A stretch of DNA of 64,000 bases, taken from Stercorarius parasiticus (taxonomy: Eukaryota > Chordata > Aves > Charadriiformes > Stercorariidae). The stretch covers positions 1 through 64,000 of the forward strand of contig VWZL01000578.1 in the NCBI GenBank assembly GCA_013396915.1, read 5' to 3'. Below are positions 14,601 to 29,536 of the stretch, one piece after another. Every line of letters begins with the position of its first letter. The stretch's first letter is position 1. The notes under the pieces were generated by a model that saw only the letters and a list, made by a program, of their open reading frames with translations, searched no databases and was not told the origin of the DNA. The position numbers and the translations under genes are program-made.

Positions 14601-17600
14601 GCTTTGCTGTTGTGGAGTTCCTTTAAAATGAGACCAAAGGAAGCACTGGAGAATAAGAAGGATTGAACAAGACCTTTATTTTCTATAATTTGGGGGTTCT
14701 CTTTCATTGCTTGATCAATTTCTACATTTTCAGTACAGTAAACGGAGATGTAAAAACAAAAAGTACATGCAGAAGGCACCAAGGCTTATGCTAAAATACA
14801 GATATCATTTAAAGTTAAAAGTCTTTTTTCTTCATGCAAAAGTTTTCTCACTCTTCTGTTTCTTGGATCTATCACATTTGCTGTCTTTTGCTACATTTTG
14901 CATGAGATGTAGCAATTTTCTGGCAAACTCTGGGACAATGATTGTCTTCTACATTTGTTAATACAGTGCACAGAAAACTGAAACTTTCATCCCTTTTTCA
15001 GGTCCCCAAGCAGTATTACTGAAAAAGAAAAAAAAAAAAGGTATTACCTTGCACTTTTTCAAGCTGCAAATGATGTGTATTATATTTTTGCTGCTGCTCT
15101 TTTCTTCCCGTGAAGGCAAATATTTATCTTGAGAGGTCAACTAACACATAATAGAAGCAGGGTATCCCATACGCTACAGTGCTGCACCAAGAAAGTCTTC
15201 AAACTCCCTTCTTGAAGGATGTTTACTGTCCTTGACCTTGGCTGTCCTTTGGGAAAGAGAGAAAATTCTCTCTTAGCTTTCCTAAACAGTAGCAAAAGCT
15301 AATCAAACTCACCTTCACTTCCATTTCCAGCATGTGTGTTGCCTCTGATGAAGACTGCTGCCTATTGAGAGCTTAACTCAGATCTAAGACATTTCCCACA
15401 GGATCTCTGGATACGCTGACACAGTAACTCCATGTCAACTTGAACTAATTTTTAGCTAATCTCTCGTTCTTCAGAATTTACCTTCAGATTCCAGCTATAT
15501 TTTGACCTGGAGATCCCTATGTTTTATGACAAATTTGGACAGTAAAGAAATGTCAAATTAATTTGTCAAAAAGGGAAATTTTCCATTAGGAAAGAGGTTT
15601 TATATTCCATTCTAGCTTCTCCTTAAATTCAAACATTGTGTATAGCACTGTTTATAGCTTGTCAATGACATACTTATGAATGCACACATGGACAATATTT
15701 GCACCAGATTAAACATCAGTGCAAACACAGGCTCAGAGAGCTCTGGAAGATATCCTCGGATGTGGCAGGAAAAAGCATTCTAAGGAGCATCCGATGGCAC
15801 TTGTGATGAGGTGTAGCTTGCTTACTACTCGGTAGACGGTCACTAATGCCCAGTGCTATTAAATTCTGCCAATAAAATACGCTTTGGGTGAGCTTTTCTC
15901 ATCTATTCTACTTTCCACCTCTCGAGAAAGAGGATACCAAGAGCACAATCACAAAGACGACCTTCTGTTCTAAAAGAGTTATAAAGCTAGCATCTGGAAA
16001 ATAAATATTCAAATCACGTGTTCCCAGAAGTCTCTATTTTGGTAATTCAGATAAAGAATAAAATAAAAACAGTAGGAATATAATAAAGTAAAACAAATTA
16101 GCATTAAATCATCACATTGTTTGAATCCGCAAGTTGATTAAATAATATTAAATAACTCAAGAATTCTTATTCAGGTCTATGTAATAATTTTAGTTGTGAT
16201 GCTATTTAGTTCTCTGTCACAAAGCAATAGGACTTTATCTAATTCAATTAATATAGGTTCCAGAAAAATTGCAACATAGTAGTAGTCAAAAACTCACAGT
16301 TAAAACTCAAAATTTCAGCTGATTACATCTCTGATGTTTAGAGAGGCAGCCTGCTCAAGCTATCAGTTGTCAGTTTGCAGTGTTCTCTCTTAATACAAGA
16401 GTGTAATCAAATGTTTAAGTATAACATGTTATATTTCAAATTCATCGTAATGTGATCTCTCAGGATCAAATGCTGAACTTCTCATGGTGTATGGACCTTT
16501 GTAATGTATCTTTTGCATATCAGGATTGTATAATCTATTGGCCACTTCAATATATGGGAAATGAATTATTTGAGACTGGCCAAATACAAACTTCGTTACA
16601 GAACAGCCTCCAGAAGACAATTGTCAGGATGTTCATTGACCGTGTATTTTCCTGGGGATGGTAATGGGAGTTAAAAAATGGGGGGCAACTACAGCTCAGC
16701 TCTCTCCTTGCTCCAGTCCAGAACAGTACTTTTATTTTCACCCTTTACTTTGTGACATTCACCAGCTCTTCCATTCACTACAGCCGGGCTAACGTGCCAC
16801 CACTACCTAATGTTTCCAGTGATGGTCCTGTTGGGTCATGAACACAAATTGGTATGGTGAAAGGACCGTGAATTGATTGCAACCTGGTATTTTACATTTT
16901 ACTTAAAAATCTCATTGTCCAAATGTTTTTGTTTAAAAAATCTGATATTCTTTTTCAAATCATCTCTGGGTTTGAACACAAATAATAACGGTTTAAACAC
17001 ATCTTTATGCTATCTGCTGGAATTATAGATGGAGTCTGGCAAACAGAAGCTGATAATTATGCAGCATAATTTTTACAATCATTGAGGTTTTCTTCAACTT
17101 CAAGAAGTTGGAAAGATTAACCAGTACTCCTATTGATCCTGACACTTATTTTTTTTTTCTTTTTTGTTCATCTTAGGTTGAGAGGGTGCAGAAAGCATGA
17201 ACCTCTTTGTTAAGCATAATGTCACTGCATAGCTAGAAGCTGGCACCTAATGAATAATGGTCATTTTATACAAAAACAATAGCGAGACTTTTTCCTGCTA
17301 CTCAGTTTTGATCATGGGGACCTTGGTGACCTCCTTGGCACCTGTAACTCAGCTCAGAAATTTCTTTGGCAAAGGGGAAAAAATGTAGATCATAAAAAGT
17401 TGGAAGTAACATCATACAATATTCCGATCATTCATTAACTCATATTTGCCTGCAGTTTTACAGGAAGATGCTTATAATGTTTCCTGTACATTTTAGAATT
17501 TTATAGTTCTAAAATTATTTACTGACACACAAAATCTAGAAGAGAATGTCAGCTTTGGTTTATCACAGTAAAAAAACATAGTCTGTTGGGAAGAGATACA

Positions 17601-20600
17601 ATGGCAGAACTTCCAGAAGTGGTTACAAGTAAGCAAAGCCTGGTTTTAGTCATTAGGCAACCAACTGAAGTAAAAGATTTGTTTGCTCAAAACCGGAGAG
17701 CTCAGTCCCACCCCAAAGACTGGGGTAAAGCTAGGCTCTGTTATTTAATATCAAGTTGATGCACTTAAAAATGAAACAATGTTGCATGTTTCCAAGAAAA
17801 AAAGCTTTCAATGAAACATATTTACATCTAACTGACCCATACTCAAAACTATTGTCATAAATATTTTGCAGTCAAGCAGGCTAAAGCTACCTTAAAAAGG
17901 AACTGTCAATAATTTCTAAAATAGAACATAAAAATAACTAAGGTGTCCTTTTGATCCTTGTGAGTATACTTTATTTGTCCTTGAAAAAAATATATCCAAT
18001 GTACCTTTCAAAATGATTTATTATGTGTTATTGTTACAGTGTTCAATATTGTTCAATACTGAACTACTGTACTGATTACCTCTCTCCCAGTCTGCTTTAG
18101 TTCTATCATGTGCTTTTATTTACCACCTGAGGCAAAAACATTTTAATTGGTTTAGGGGAAGCTTGAACTCTCTTTTATCAATGACACATTTCATCGAAAT
18201 GGAACGAAGCCAGAAGCTGTACGTACTCTCCCAGTGTTGAAAAACAATGATTTTGTTTGAGGGCTTAAGTTTGGAAATGGATCTCTACGGTGTAAATTAC
18301 TTAATCACCTTAATAGCAATAGCAGAATATCTTGGTAATGTTCTTCTTTTTTTTTTTTTAATAGTAAGAAAACTTATAAACCGATTGCACTAATTTTTCC
18401 ATAGTTTAACTTTATTCTAGACAAATACATTCTACAAACTAATCTAAAGTCTGTGTTGTATATCCACCAAAATTCTAGAATACAACATAACATGGTTTAT
18501 AGTACTGCAACAGACCTAAATCATGTACCTTCTCCTGATTTTAAGAAGTTTCTGTTCAAATGATCTTTATATAAAACAGGGAGAGAACTGTAGTGATATT
18601 TGGAATAAGTTTCATTGTTTGCTGCGATAAGAAACAAAAAGACCACATTTTTCCAGACTAAAAATGCACCTTTAAAAAATCACATGACTTTCTTGGGGAA
18701 GACATCATATGACTTGTGAAAAACTAAAAAACTCAGTTGACTTTCTGTTTTATCAAAACTACAATATAGTAGTTAAACTTAATTACAAAACAAGGAATAA
18801 ATCGTCTGTTTCTATCATTATTTTCAACTCTAATCATAAATATTTTTACATTGAAATATAACCAGCATTATATGACATAAATATTTTTTCATGACCAACA
18901 GAATCAATGACCCCGTTTCTCCCTCATAGAGCTTGCCTGCCACAGGTCCTGCGTTTTTCCCAGCTGTTTGTCAGGGCAAAAGGTGTGATGCCTGGCTGGT
19001 ATCACACACGTGGTGACTGACCAGCCACTTTCTGTTTCAGCACATGTAGCAGTTCCACATGTACTTACGCATGCAAGTTCTCTTTGTCTTTTCCTCAATG
19101 AAGGAAATCTCTATTCATATATTAGTTTTCACAAAACTTCTCGAAGTTCGTTACCTTTAAGATCTCAGATCCACTCTGCCCATATTGTTTGAAATCAGTT
19201 TCTAGGATTCACTAGTTTTTAGGGATAGTTGGAAAAAAAGATGTACAGACAGACCAAAAGAATGATTGCATATGTTTTGTTTCTTTTGGAATTCAAGTTA
19301 AAAAAAGCGATAAAAAGAGACACGATCTTTATCTTTCAACTTGCACAGCAGTACCTTATTCAATGTCAGAGACCCTTCAGTGTCACCAAAAGTCACTGGA
19401 AGAGAGCCCTGACATTCGTGGTGCTTGCTCTCTGCACGTTTGCTGCAGAGGGAGCAAAGGGAACGGGACTGCAAACTTCAGACACTGCAGAGGATGCGCT
19501 GGGCATCCAGGGCACTTGTTAAAATGTCAAATGGCCCTGCTTCATAGATGCTTTACAGGCTTGGGTAAGGAATGCCTTGTTAACCTTAAATCACACTTAA
19601 GCCAGGTTGAGACAAAATGCAAAAAAGCACGACCTCCAGGACAGATAATATAGTTAAAAACATTAACAAAATACATGGAATGACTATTATTACTTTACCT
19701 ACAATTAGTTTACCTTTATACTAGTAACCATTTTTTTCCTCCTAACAAGATGCTAATAAGGTTTTCAGGTTTTGTGCATTTCTTTCCCCACTTTTGAAAG
19801 TACCTTAATTCTTACAGCTATTTTCTTCTTCGATGAAATCGGTATCCTTTGACCAACTTAATTCTATTCTCTCCTTCAATATGAAACAATTTCACTTCCT
19901 TTTAATAGGAATAAAGTTTTTTTTCCCTTTCACAGTTACGTGACTGTTTCTCTTACACCTAGTAAGAAATTTAGAAAAATGAGGTGTAACGAGGAATATA
20001 TTTTTCAGTGTACCTTATGCTCTTTATCAGTTATTATGCATGATACAAATATCTGAAGAAGCTAATGCTGTGCAGCTTATTGCTTTCTTTGGCCTGAAAC
20101 CAGATATTGGCAGTTATTAACCACTTTAGGGTGATTATGTGTCTTGGGTGACTAATCTCCAAGCTTTTACTTTTAGGCATATCATAACAGTACGGCTCTG
20201 AGAAGCTTTTGAACACTCTAGTCAAAGTTGAATACATCAAACAAGCAATAATTTCAGTAAAGCTTCTCAGTCAGCTTTAGATGTGAAATAAAGCAGATCT
20301 TTCTCCCATTGTTCGGCTACTGATGATTCTGAGGAAGCATTCATATCCAAAGCCTCCATAGATGAAGACAGCATTTGAAACTGGGAATCCGTACTGAGAT
20401 ACTGTGAAAGGGATTTATATTTCAAAAGACCAGAGTTTCTATTGTCTTCAGTGTTCCAGGTGAGCTGCTAGAAAAGCATCTGGCAAATCTCTGCCAGATC
20501 CTTAAGCTAACACAAGGTTGAAGGTCTGGCACTGGCATTCGTGCCAAGTTTCATACTAACAGAAACTTGGGCAGGCACTGAAGACAACTTTAATGATGTA

Positions 20601-22777
20601 CTTGGCATCCAACATCACAACATTTCCAACACCATCCTACCCAGGCTTTTTATATCCTTTATTCTGAAACAGGAAAGAGCCCTTCTTCTATCTAGGGAAA
20701 TACTACTGGTGTTTGGGTGACTGCTACAAAAACAAAATTTAAGACCCCTGTGCCTTATTTAAAAAGCTTTCCCCCGTGAAAGCTGTTTCACTTCAGTTCC
20801 TGAAAAACACTCCATAACACAAAGTTTTGTTGACAAGTCATAGGTAAGTACAGAAAAATAGTAGCCTTTCAAAACCATTTGTTGAAAATCCATCCAACTT
20901 TGGGCCTCTCTGGACTTAAGTTGGCACTACTGTATTGCTTTACCATGCACAGTTAGATATAGGTGGATAATATATTTTTCATGCTTATGAAAACCGTACT
21001 GACAAAAGGCGTTTACTGAAAATACTTTTAAAATGTATTTTAGATTTTATTTCAAAAATACTCCAAAAACATGCTGCAGGAGATAATGCTTCCAGACCTG
21101 ACCTAGTTTCCAACAAGCCAATAACAAATTTTTGCACTGGATCCTAATTCTTTTCAGTAATCTAAAACATTAATTTTGACATATCAAAACTTAGAGTCAA
21201 GCAGGGAAATCAAATACTGCAGACTGTGACTATTAAGAAGCTCAAAGAGAGCAAAAGACCCAGCTATAGCAACATCTATAGGCAAACGTCAAGGTAGCAA
21301 TAACATTTGGTAACATGGGAAACATTTGGCTCATTATTACTTCATAGTCTTTACCTATACAAACCCAGTTCAAAGCAGTGCATTGTAAAAAAAAAAAAGC
21401 TCTGTAGTTTCCTATAAGGCTTGGTTGATCTTACATAAAACAACAATATGTGGAAACTAAACTAGGTCCTATGACTTACAATGTTTTTTCCATGTTATTT
21501 ATTACACTGAATGGCTTTAGATATATAGTGTATATATTTAATATTCATCCCTGGATTGTTTTGAGTTAGCACATTATTTCTTAAATTCTATTCCCTTTCT
21601 TTCCTTTTGTTTATTTGGTGCAATAAATTCTTATCGTTTCCCTTTCTTCATTTTATAAGGTAAAAACTGTACTTAATGCCTCATCTTATGGGTATAAAAA
21701 TGGAAGCTGATGGAGTACACTGTTATGATTTATACATCTTCACCCAGAACTGTCTGTGTATTTAATCCCATCGTAAGGCTATAATGTCTCTATAACTACC
21801 ATTTATTTCTGAATAAAATTACTTGATATAGGAAATATATAACTTTGGGGGAAAAAACATTGTAAGAGAGAAAACCAAGGAAGGCTAGAAACAGATCAAT
21901 TATCAATGTGCAACAGTTAACCTATCTGAAATCAGACTTTACACTTGAGTATACACTGCACACTGGTTTTTGTCTTGTGCTTTTCCTTTCTGGAACATTA
22001 GTCTGAGAGAACAAAGATGACCCCGTAACTGATTACTACCTACACACAAACCTTTTTTTTTTAAGCTTTCACGTATTGGACTGTCAGAGGGGGAAATCTC
22101 AAAGCCTGTTAATTTTCTAGCTAGTAATGAGGTGAGAAGGCACCAGGAGACTTCAGTTCAAGTATGAAACTACTAAGCTGTTAATCAAAGCACTCAATAT
22201 ATAGCTTATATTAACTCTGTACACAGTTGCTAACTCAAAGACAGTTCAGCCTCAGTAAAACGACTCGACCTCTCCACTGAAGATGAGTCTTCAAAAAATA
22301 CTAGTAAATTCTCAGCAATGATGACAGAACCATGATAATAGTAATAATTAGCACAATTAGCCTGGGAATCAGAAGTTATAGAAAAGCCCTCTGCTTAGAC
22401 TGGGAGAAGCAAAAAGTCTAGCTTTCAGATGGATCACCACCAGTGTGTGCAAATAATTACATGACGTGATTATCTGCAAGAAAGTGAATGCAATTCCTAT
22501 GAAGTTTTTATGAGAGAAAAGAAGATACCAACTGAAATATCAAGAAGACACAAAGACAGTGGAATAAATACTGTTCATGCGCTTCTAAGACTCAAGTAAC
22601 ATACTATACAAATGAAAATTCATAACTCATTTCTTCTTTTTTCATTTTAGTTGTGTCATCTTTATGCTGTCCCTTGCACAACCAAATTCCATTGACCTGT
22701 ACCTAAAGAGAGACAGATCTCTCTTACTGGCGTTAGCCCATATGCATTCAACAGCTATCATGTAATGAATCCCTTAG
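8606..22777. other. intergenic, no gene recognised
   Basis: AT-rich DNA with no recognisable coding exon, RNA gene or young transposon. A + strand open frame covers 8458-8982 (about 174 codons from its first ATG) and overlaps the old LINE fragment at its start. Its translation matches nothing I know. The only clear local structure is the 29-bp tandem duplication at 9283-9340, listed separately. Small homopolymer tracts occur at about 17150 and 18348. Confidence 0.6.
9283..9340. repeat. 29-bp tandem duplication, two copies
   Basis: Two adjacent 29-bp units, 9283-9311 and 9312-9340, each begin with AACCTGTTTGAAGACTAAAA and differ at two neighbouring positions near the end (GCG against GAA). 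High identity and head-to-tail placement indicate a recent local slippage or unequal-exchange duplication. No gene is involved. Confidence 0.9.
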
Positions 22778-23905
22778 ACAGAATCATTTAGGTTGGAAGG
22801 AACAACTGGTGAACATTTACACCAATCCCCTACTCACTGTAGGTCCATTTAGATCCAGCTGCTGAAGGCAGCAGCCGCTCAGGTTTCGAGTATCTCCATG
22901 GATGGAGATTCCACAACCTATTCAGGCAACCTGTTCCAGCATTTGACCAATCTCAGGGCAAAAGGTTTTCCCCAAGCACTAGGATGGAGTTTGTTAGGTA
23001 GTTATAGACAGCAGTAAGATTCCCCCCATTGCATTAACCTTCTCTTCTTAAGATGGAGCAAACACATCTCTCAGCCTCTCCTTGTACATCATGTGTTCCA
23101 CATCCCTAAGTATCTCAACGGCCCTCTGATGGACTTGCTCCACTATGTCAATATCTTTTCTGTGCTGGGGAGCCCAAAACTGGACACAGCACTAGAGATT
23201 TGGGCTCACAAGTGCCATACAGAGGGAAAGAAACACCAGTTCCCTCCAGCTGCTGGCTATTCTCCTCCTAATGTAGCCCAAGATACAGATGGCCGCCTTT
23301 GCCAGAAAGACACACTGATGACCCACATGCAACTCACTGCCCACAAGGACCTCATGTCATTTTCTACAAAGCCACTTCCTAGCCAGTCAGTACTGCCCTG
23401 TGCTGTTGCATGGGCTTATTCCAGCCCAGATGGAGCACTTTGCATTTGCCTTCGGTGAATGTCATGAGGTTCCTTACAGCCCTTTTCTGGAGCCTGACAA
23501 AGTCCCTCAAACAACAGCCCTGTCCTCCAGTGTACTGATAATCCTTCCCAATTCATACAACCTGCAAACTTGTGAAGGACGCACTCTACCCATTCATCTA
23601 AGTTGTTACTGAAGCCAAACATGATTGGCATCAATCCCTGAGCATGCCCCTCATAACCAGCTGCCAGATGAGCTTTGTACCAGTGATCACCACCCTTAGA
23701 GCTCAATTGTTGAAATAATTTTCCACCCACATTATCCAGTTCGTAGCTCGCGAATTTGGCTGTAAGAACACTAGATCAACTGCTAAAGGCCTTGCTAAAT
23801 TCAAGGCATACAATATCCACTGCTCTCCCCTTATTCGCTCAGCTAATCTTGTCGTCACAGAATGGAAGGCAGATGTCCCTCCCAGACCACACTGCACAGA
23901 GAATA
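22778..23905 (-). mobile_element. 5'-truncated CR1 LINE, antisense
   Basis: Read on the minus strand, this is the 3' part of a CR1 non-LTR retrotransposon. It starts inside the reverse transcriptase region at about 23,905, passes through the C-terminal coding region, and ends with the CR1 3' terminus near 22,778 (on the + strand the end reads AGACAGAATCATTTAGGTTG). Diagnostic tracts on the + strand include the stretch at 23160-23190 (GTGCTGGGGAGCCCAAAACT) and the one at 23805-23832 about small reading-frame remnants. Frames are broken by many stops and indels, so it is inactive. CR1 elements are typically truncated at the 5' end during insertion, as here. The exact 5' boundary is uncertain. 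Confidence 0.85.
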
Positions 23906-26900
23906 TATAGGTAACCTAAAGAGAGCTTATCACAGATGAGGAGTGGCCAGAGTACACAGGAACCGGTTGCTTGGCAACTGTTTCCAGCTGGTACAAACTA
24001 AAAAAAAAACAAACCAAAATCCGGAAATCTGCTGAGCCATATCCAGTTCTCTGCTGGCCTTGCATTTTCTTCTCAAGTTTTGTGAGGAAACTTCTCTGTC
24101 CCCAAAGGTTCTGCTCATTGCAAACACGATGCCCTCTGAAATTCAAAAAAAGGAGTCAGGATTTTCCTTTGCTCTGTCAGTGTAGCAACTTCTCATGCAA
24201 ACGTGACACACTAGAAGCTCAGAGGTGCAACATTTAGGGTATACATCCTCATCACTAATTGCTTGAAATGAACAGATTTCTTCACTGAAATACACAAAGC
24301 TCAATGAAGTTTTTGCCACATTAAGCCACACATCGATTTTTTCTTTTCAATGTCATGTAAAAAAGGTGTCAAGCCAAAAATGTGCCTCTGTCATCATGTG
24401 ATTCATCCTAGCACAAACTTACATTCACAGCTCCTGACAAGCTCTTCAGTTTTGCTTTCAGTCGCGCTGCTCCAGAATGAAGCTCTCAAAGACAGAGAGG
24501 GAAGCTGTCCTAGGATTTCTTTGTACATAGGTGATGCCACTGAAAGTATACAAATGCTAACGGTTTATGACGATTTTTAAAACAAAAAAATCGGTGAGGT
24601 GATAGGAGAGACGAATGTATTTTGAAACTCATCCATACGCACTTCACGTAATCCTAAATTTTGTAGAACACTATGCAAGGATGTACCATATGTCAAATTG
24701 CAGAACAGGTTCTGACACTACCAGTTTCATACAATTTAGTAACAAACACTTCAACTTCACCCGTTTCTAGTGACTCAACTAGGTGCTTGAATATCAGGCT
24801 GTCTCCTCTGTTTTCCACACCCAGCCATCTTAAGACGAGAGTTGCCATAATACTCTGGATTTATCTGCCGATTATTTTTGCTTAACAGCAGTGTTAGCAG
24901 CAGTCCCACCGTTGTGCTGAATGAGCAGCTTTCTTCTTAGCCTTACTTTTCAGGTAAGGCTGGTTCATATATTTTTAAAAGAAAATTGGCCTAAAATTTC
25001 CCCTACTTTTGGACACCTTTGCAGTAATGACATTTTAACCGTCTGGCAAAATTTTGTTTTACTGTGAGGCAGAATAAGCAGAATTTCACAGTTTAGGACC
25101 AATTTGACCCTTTCAAATGTTTTGGACTTATAATCACTAACAATCAAATAGTAGAAATTATTTAACTGGAAGAACAGATTTTTGCCATGATTAAATGTAT
25201 TCTTGAAAGTGCTTTATTTAATATTCTCCATTTAAGAATTCTACTGCACTTAATAACTGCAATTTAAACTTCACAAATTATCATGCAAAGAGGCATATGT
25301 GTATATGTATTACATAGATGTATATGTATTACAAACATATTAGCTGTCATTACACAGATATATAATCACCACTACAAAGTAACAAAGATGAGCAGCAGTC
25401 TGGAGCAGGCGATAAAGAGCATAAAATATTTTCAGTCGAATCTACAGTTGAGAAATAGGTAAGTGGTATATCATTGAATACTTTTGAATTTTACTAGAGG
25501 ACTGTCATCACCTCTAACTGTATGGAAAGGACTAAATAGTTTTAAGCATAAAAGTTCAAAAAAAATTGCTCTCAACTGTGCACCTAATTTGCATAGGCAA
25601 TTACTGTCCTTTCACACAGTCACTGTAATTGTGATTGCTCTGACTGCATGTCCAAATTAGAGAAAAAAATGCAAGCACAGTTACATAAACTTTCTGCCTG
25701 AATGACTGCATGTCATTAGTTTCTTCTCATCTGAAAGATGGATTTAGCAACAGAAAACATACTGGATACAAATGAAGAAATGTGGCTTCAGGGATCTAAA
25801 TCTCCAGAGTTGTTAGATTCTATTACATTGTATTAAAAACAAAGTATGCCATGTAGTGGACATTAAAAATGGACAGCAGATACAAACACAAGGGTGGAGG
25901 ACCACACAGTAGCCATACTAAGCTGTAATAGCTAACATACAATGGGAGGATTATGGTGGCCATGTGGTGCTGGAAATATGATGATGATGATGGTGAGTTA
26001 TTATTGTCAAGAAGCTATGGAGGGCTGGATGAAAGCTGGATGAGGTTATAGGAAGATTCACAGGAGAGTGAGCATATATAACTTGCACAAGAGGCAGTAA
26101 GAATGGCATAAGAGGAAATCAAATGAGAAGACTGAAGAGATCATTAAAGCCTGACAGATGGGTAGACACTAAATCGCAGATAGCTTCCATAGCAAATCAA
26201 AGGTAGGATCTCACTAAGAACTTTTTTTTAAGAGTATGTGATACATGAAGCTGTTTAGTGTATTTCAAAGGCGCATAAGGGAAGCAAGAAGAGAAAAATA
26301 GCTACATTTTAGCAGGCTGAGACCTTTCTGGAATTGATAGTTTAATAAAACCCAAAGAAAACTGAATTTGTACAAAACTGGGAAATTTACTTCTTTCCAT
26401 CTCATAGCAAAACTTCAAAGAAAATCCGTTCTAGTACTTGCAGTTATGGTCCCTACTACAAGGACCACGAATCATTCAAAGTATTTATCTTAGGAATAGT
26501 TTGTTTTAACTAACAGAGGAAAGGAGTATTAAGGAAATGGTTCTATCCATCTACAAAGTTTTTAACTGTGAGAGGAATGTGGTATTGAGGCTATGTTCCT
26601 AATTCATCTAGACAGTTCTAAATCACCATCATCTCTTAAAGCTTTGATGCCCATCAATTGCTATTTAGAACGACAGGAGAAAGGGTATTAGATATTATTA
26701 GTCTTTATTCTTTCGTTATGAAGAAAGTAAGAAAATGGTAAGCAAACAAAAATGTCAGCATAATTTTCTATGCTGAGAAATTTAAAAGAAAACAAAAGAA
26801 TAAAAAGAATTATATGTTCCAGAATAAAAGTTGTCAATAAAAAAGCCAGCAGTATGTAAAACAGGGACAAGTCATGGTTGTTGTGGGAGATCATAAATTT

Positions 26901-29003
26901 GAAAACCTTCACTTTGTGTGTTCCAAAGCAGATGTTCTGCTGCTATAAATCAGCAAAGCTCCCTGACCCTTAATTTCTTAAACACAGGATTGTGCCGAGG
27001 ATTTTTTGCACTGAATTTAGTTAAACTAAGTAGCATTATTCTAGCCATTCCAAGAACTACAACACCCTCTAGCGGTAAAAGAATTTTTATTCAAATATGT
27101 TAAAGTTCAGTTAATTTCAATGATCTGAAGCAACCACTGGTTGCATTCTTCAGAATGTTGAGCTTGAGTGCGTGACACACTTATACGATCTATACAATAG
27201 GCTATATATAACCTATAATAATGTAAAAAATCCTATTATTTATTTTGGTGCGATGATAACATTCTGTGAGGAGGAAGTAGGAATTAATCTCAGAACAAAT
27301 AAATATCACATTGTATGAAAGAGAAGACCCATCTTAAATCAATTCTGAAGTTACAGTACCTTACTCATGACCTCCCTTTCACTGAGGTTTCTCATCTGAC
27401 GGATGCTTTTCTCAGTACTGCCCACCATCTCCTCTGAGGTCTGATTGTTCACAAATCGTTGTTTCCACCATGGTTGCTCCCTGTCAATCTCTTGTCCTTG
27501 CATTCTGCCTTATGTATTCTTAAAATGTCACAAGTATGTGATACTTTTGCAGAACGTATTCCAGAAACAAACGTGTCACCGGCCCAAGGAACTCACGCTC
27601 TTGCGGAAAGGGTATCAGTATGAAAGTAGATGGGATTTTCAGCTACCTCTGTGAAAAGAGATGAAATAATGACTTTTCATAACAGATCTGAAGGACAAGA
27701 TGTCATATAGGAAGAAACAGATTGTTCCAAGAATAAAAAAGCAATAACCTTTATATTAATACTTAAGGAGACAAAACAATAGTTAAGCATGGAAAATTAA
27801 ACAAAAGGCAAGTGACATTAAACAGAAGTACTGTAGATGAAAAGGAGATGAGAACATAAAGGAGGAATACCACCTTGTCAGGCTTTTAGAAAAGAGGAAT
27901 TTGAAAAAGAAAACCTCAGAAAGTAAAAGAATTTAGAGAGCAAGACACATGGGCAAATGGTTTTGATTGCCACACTTGGAAAATGAGGTTCTTGTCCCTT
28001 TAGTACAGACCACTTTCTGAGTATCTTCATTTTCTCCTATCAGCAATTTGAACAACCTCTTCATTCCGGATTCTTCCAACACACCATCTGCTTCAAAACA
28101 AAACTTCCCCAGTAAAACCAACTTTTCCCCAATCTCTCCAAGACAAAAAGTAAAGCTGGTTCTAAATACTTGGATGGAATTTTCTGCAGGAAATGAGTCC
28201 TTTTGCAAAATTTTAACTTTCTTGTTGCATTTTCACTAAATTATTTAGTTCTTTTAACATTTCAATACAATTAATATATTTCAATTCAGCTTTATTGAAA
28301 TCAAACAATTCAGTATTTTGTTTCAAGTAACTTTTTGGTCTGAAATGTAGTTCACATTACTAAAATTGCTGACTCTACATGCCTTTTAAAAATTTAACTG
28401 CATTACTAACTCTTTTTAACTTTTGTTCTCTGCATTGTCACTGCTAGGTAAACTCTGCAATTAACCAGAGAGTTGTGACTGCACAGCAAGTTAGTGGCCC
28501 ATTCATGGCACACTAAGCTTGTCTGGGCCACTTGTAACTAATAATGCCAGAGACATAGCATTAGCATCACTGTGTTGGTACTTGACATTCTAAATTTAAT
28601 TATATCCCTAACAGTCTTAATAATTACAGACTTTTTCTTGCCAATTATTATGCCAATTTTTTTCCTTTTTCTCCCCAAAAATTGCAGTCCATAATCCAAA
28701 GGTGTTTACTGTGAACCATACACTGAGTGACCATATAAGGATAACGGATGTTTACATTTTACCTGTCTCTGTGAGATCATTTTATTTGAAAATAATAGAA
28801 AATCTCAGTATGCTTTGAGAGGGAAAAAAAGACTCGTCTTTAAAAAATGTAAAAATGTCATGGTAACTCGCACAGTGAATAAATGACTGTTTCTAAAACA
28901 GTCCATTTTCTGTCATACTTCTTTCCACATTTACACTTATGAATCTTAAATAAAATGCTACAGTGAGTAGAATAATTATGTTCTGGTGTAGCTTGTATTA
29001 TGT
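23906..29003. other. intergenic, no gene recognised
   Basis: AT-rich DNA between the CR1 fragment and the first LTR. No exon, RNA gene or further transposon is recognised. A 14-bp motif, GTATATGTATTACA, occurs twice with a 19-bp period (25301-25314 and 25320-25333), and a short ATG trinucleotide run lies near 25978-25992. Open frames here are short and overlap on both strands, as expected by chance. Confidence 0.6.
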
Positions 29004-29536
29004 TGTCCTGGTTTCAGCTGAGATAATTTTCTTTCTAGTGCTTTTGGTGTTTTCAGATTTGGTATGAAAGGAATGTCAATAATGCATACTGTTTTAGTTG
29101 TTGCTAAGTGATGTTTATACTACTCAAGGACTTTTTTCAGCTTCCCATAGAAGCTGGGAAGCATGGAAAGAACAAAGGAATGGCCAATAGAATATTCCGT
29201 ACCATAGACGTTGTGCTCGGTATACAAATGGGGGTTGGCCCAGGAGGGGAGAATCCGTGTCTGCACAGGTCGGGCTGGGCAACTAATTCACTAGGGGGTG
29301 AGAGTGACTCGTGTCTTGTATATTCTTTTACCATTATCATCATTATTATTATTATTATTGTTGTTATTTTCCTTTTCTGTTATTTTTCTATTAAACTGTC
29401 TTTATCTCAGCCCACGAGTGATTTTTTTTTCCTTTCCCCTCCTTTTCTTCCTCTTCTCCCTATCCTTCTCAGTGGGAAAGGGAGGTGAGCAAGAGGCTGC
29501 GTGGTTCTAGTTGCTGGCTGGGGTTAAACCACAACA
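29004..29536 (+). mobile_element. solo LTR, avian ERV-L-like
   Basis: The element begins TGTCCTGGTTTCAGCTGAGA and ends in CCACAACA, giving the TG...CA ends of a retroviral LTR with short inverted termini. Inside are a TATA-like region at 29221 (TATACAAA, apparently mutated), a trinucleotide ATT tract at about 29337-29365, a polyadenylation signal ATTAAA at 29390-29395, and the motif GTCTTTATCTCAGCCCACGA just after it. This layout is shared with a common bird ERV-L LTR family. The 7-bp inverted repeat CAGCTTC/GAAGCTG (29138-29156) is also present in the copy at 34081. No primer-binding site or gag/pol follows, so it is a solo LTR. The flanks show no clean target-site duplication, which suggests an old insertion. 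Confidence 0.85.

Noticed and set aside
25297..25340. Short repeated ATGTATATGTATTACA-type motif as a possible array
   Set aside because: Only two copies with 14 shared bases in AT-rich DNA. There are no spacers of array type, so it is not a CRISPR or satellite.
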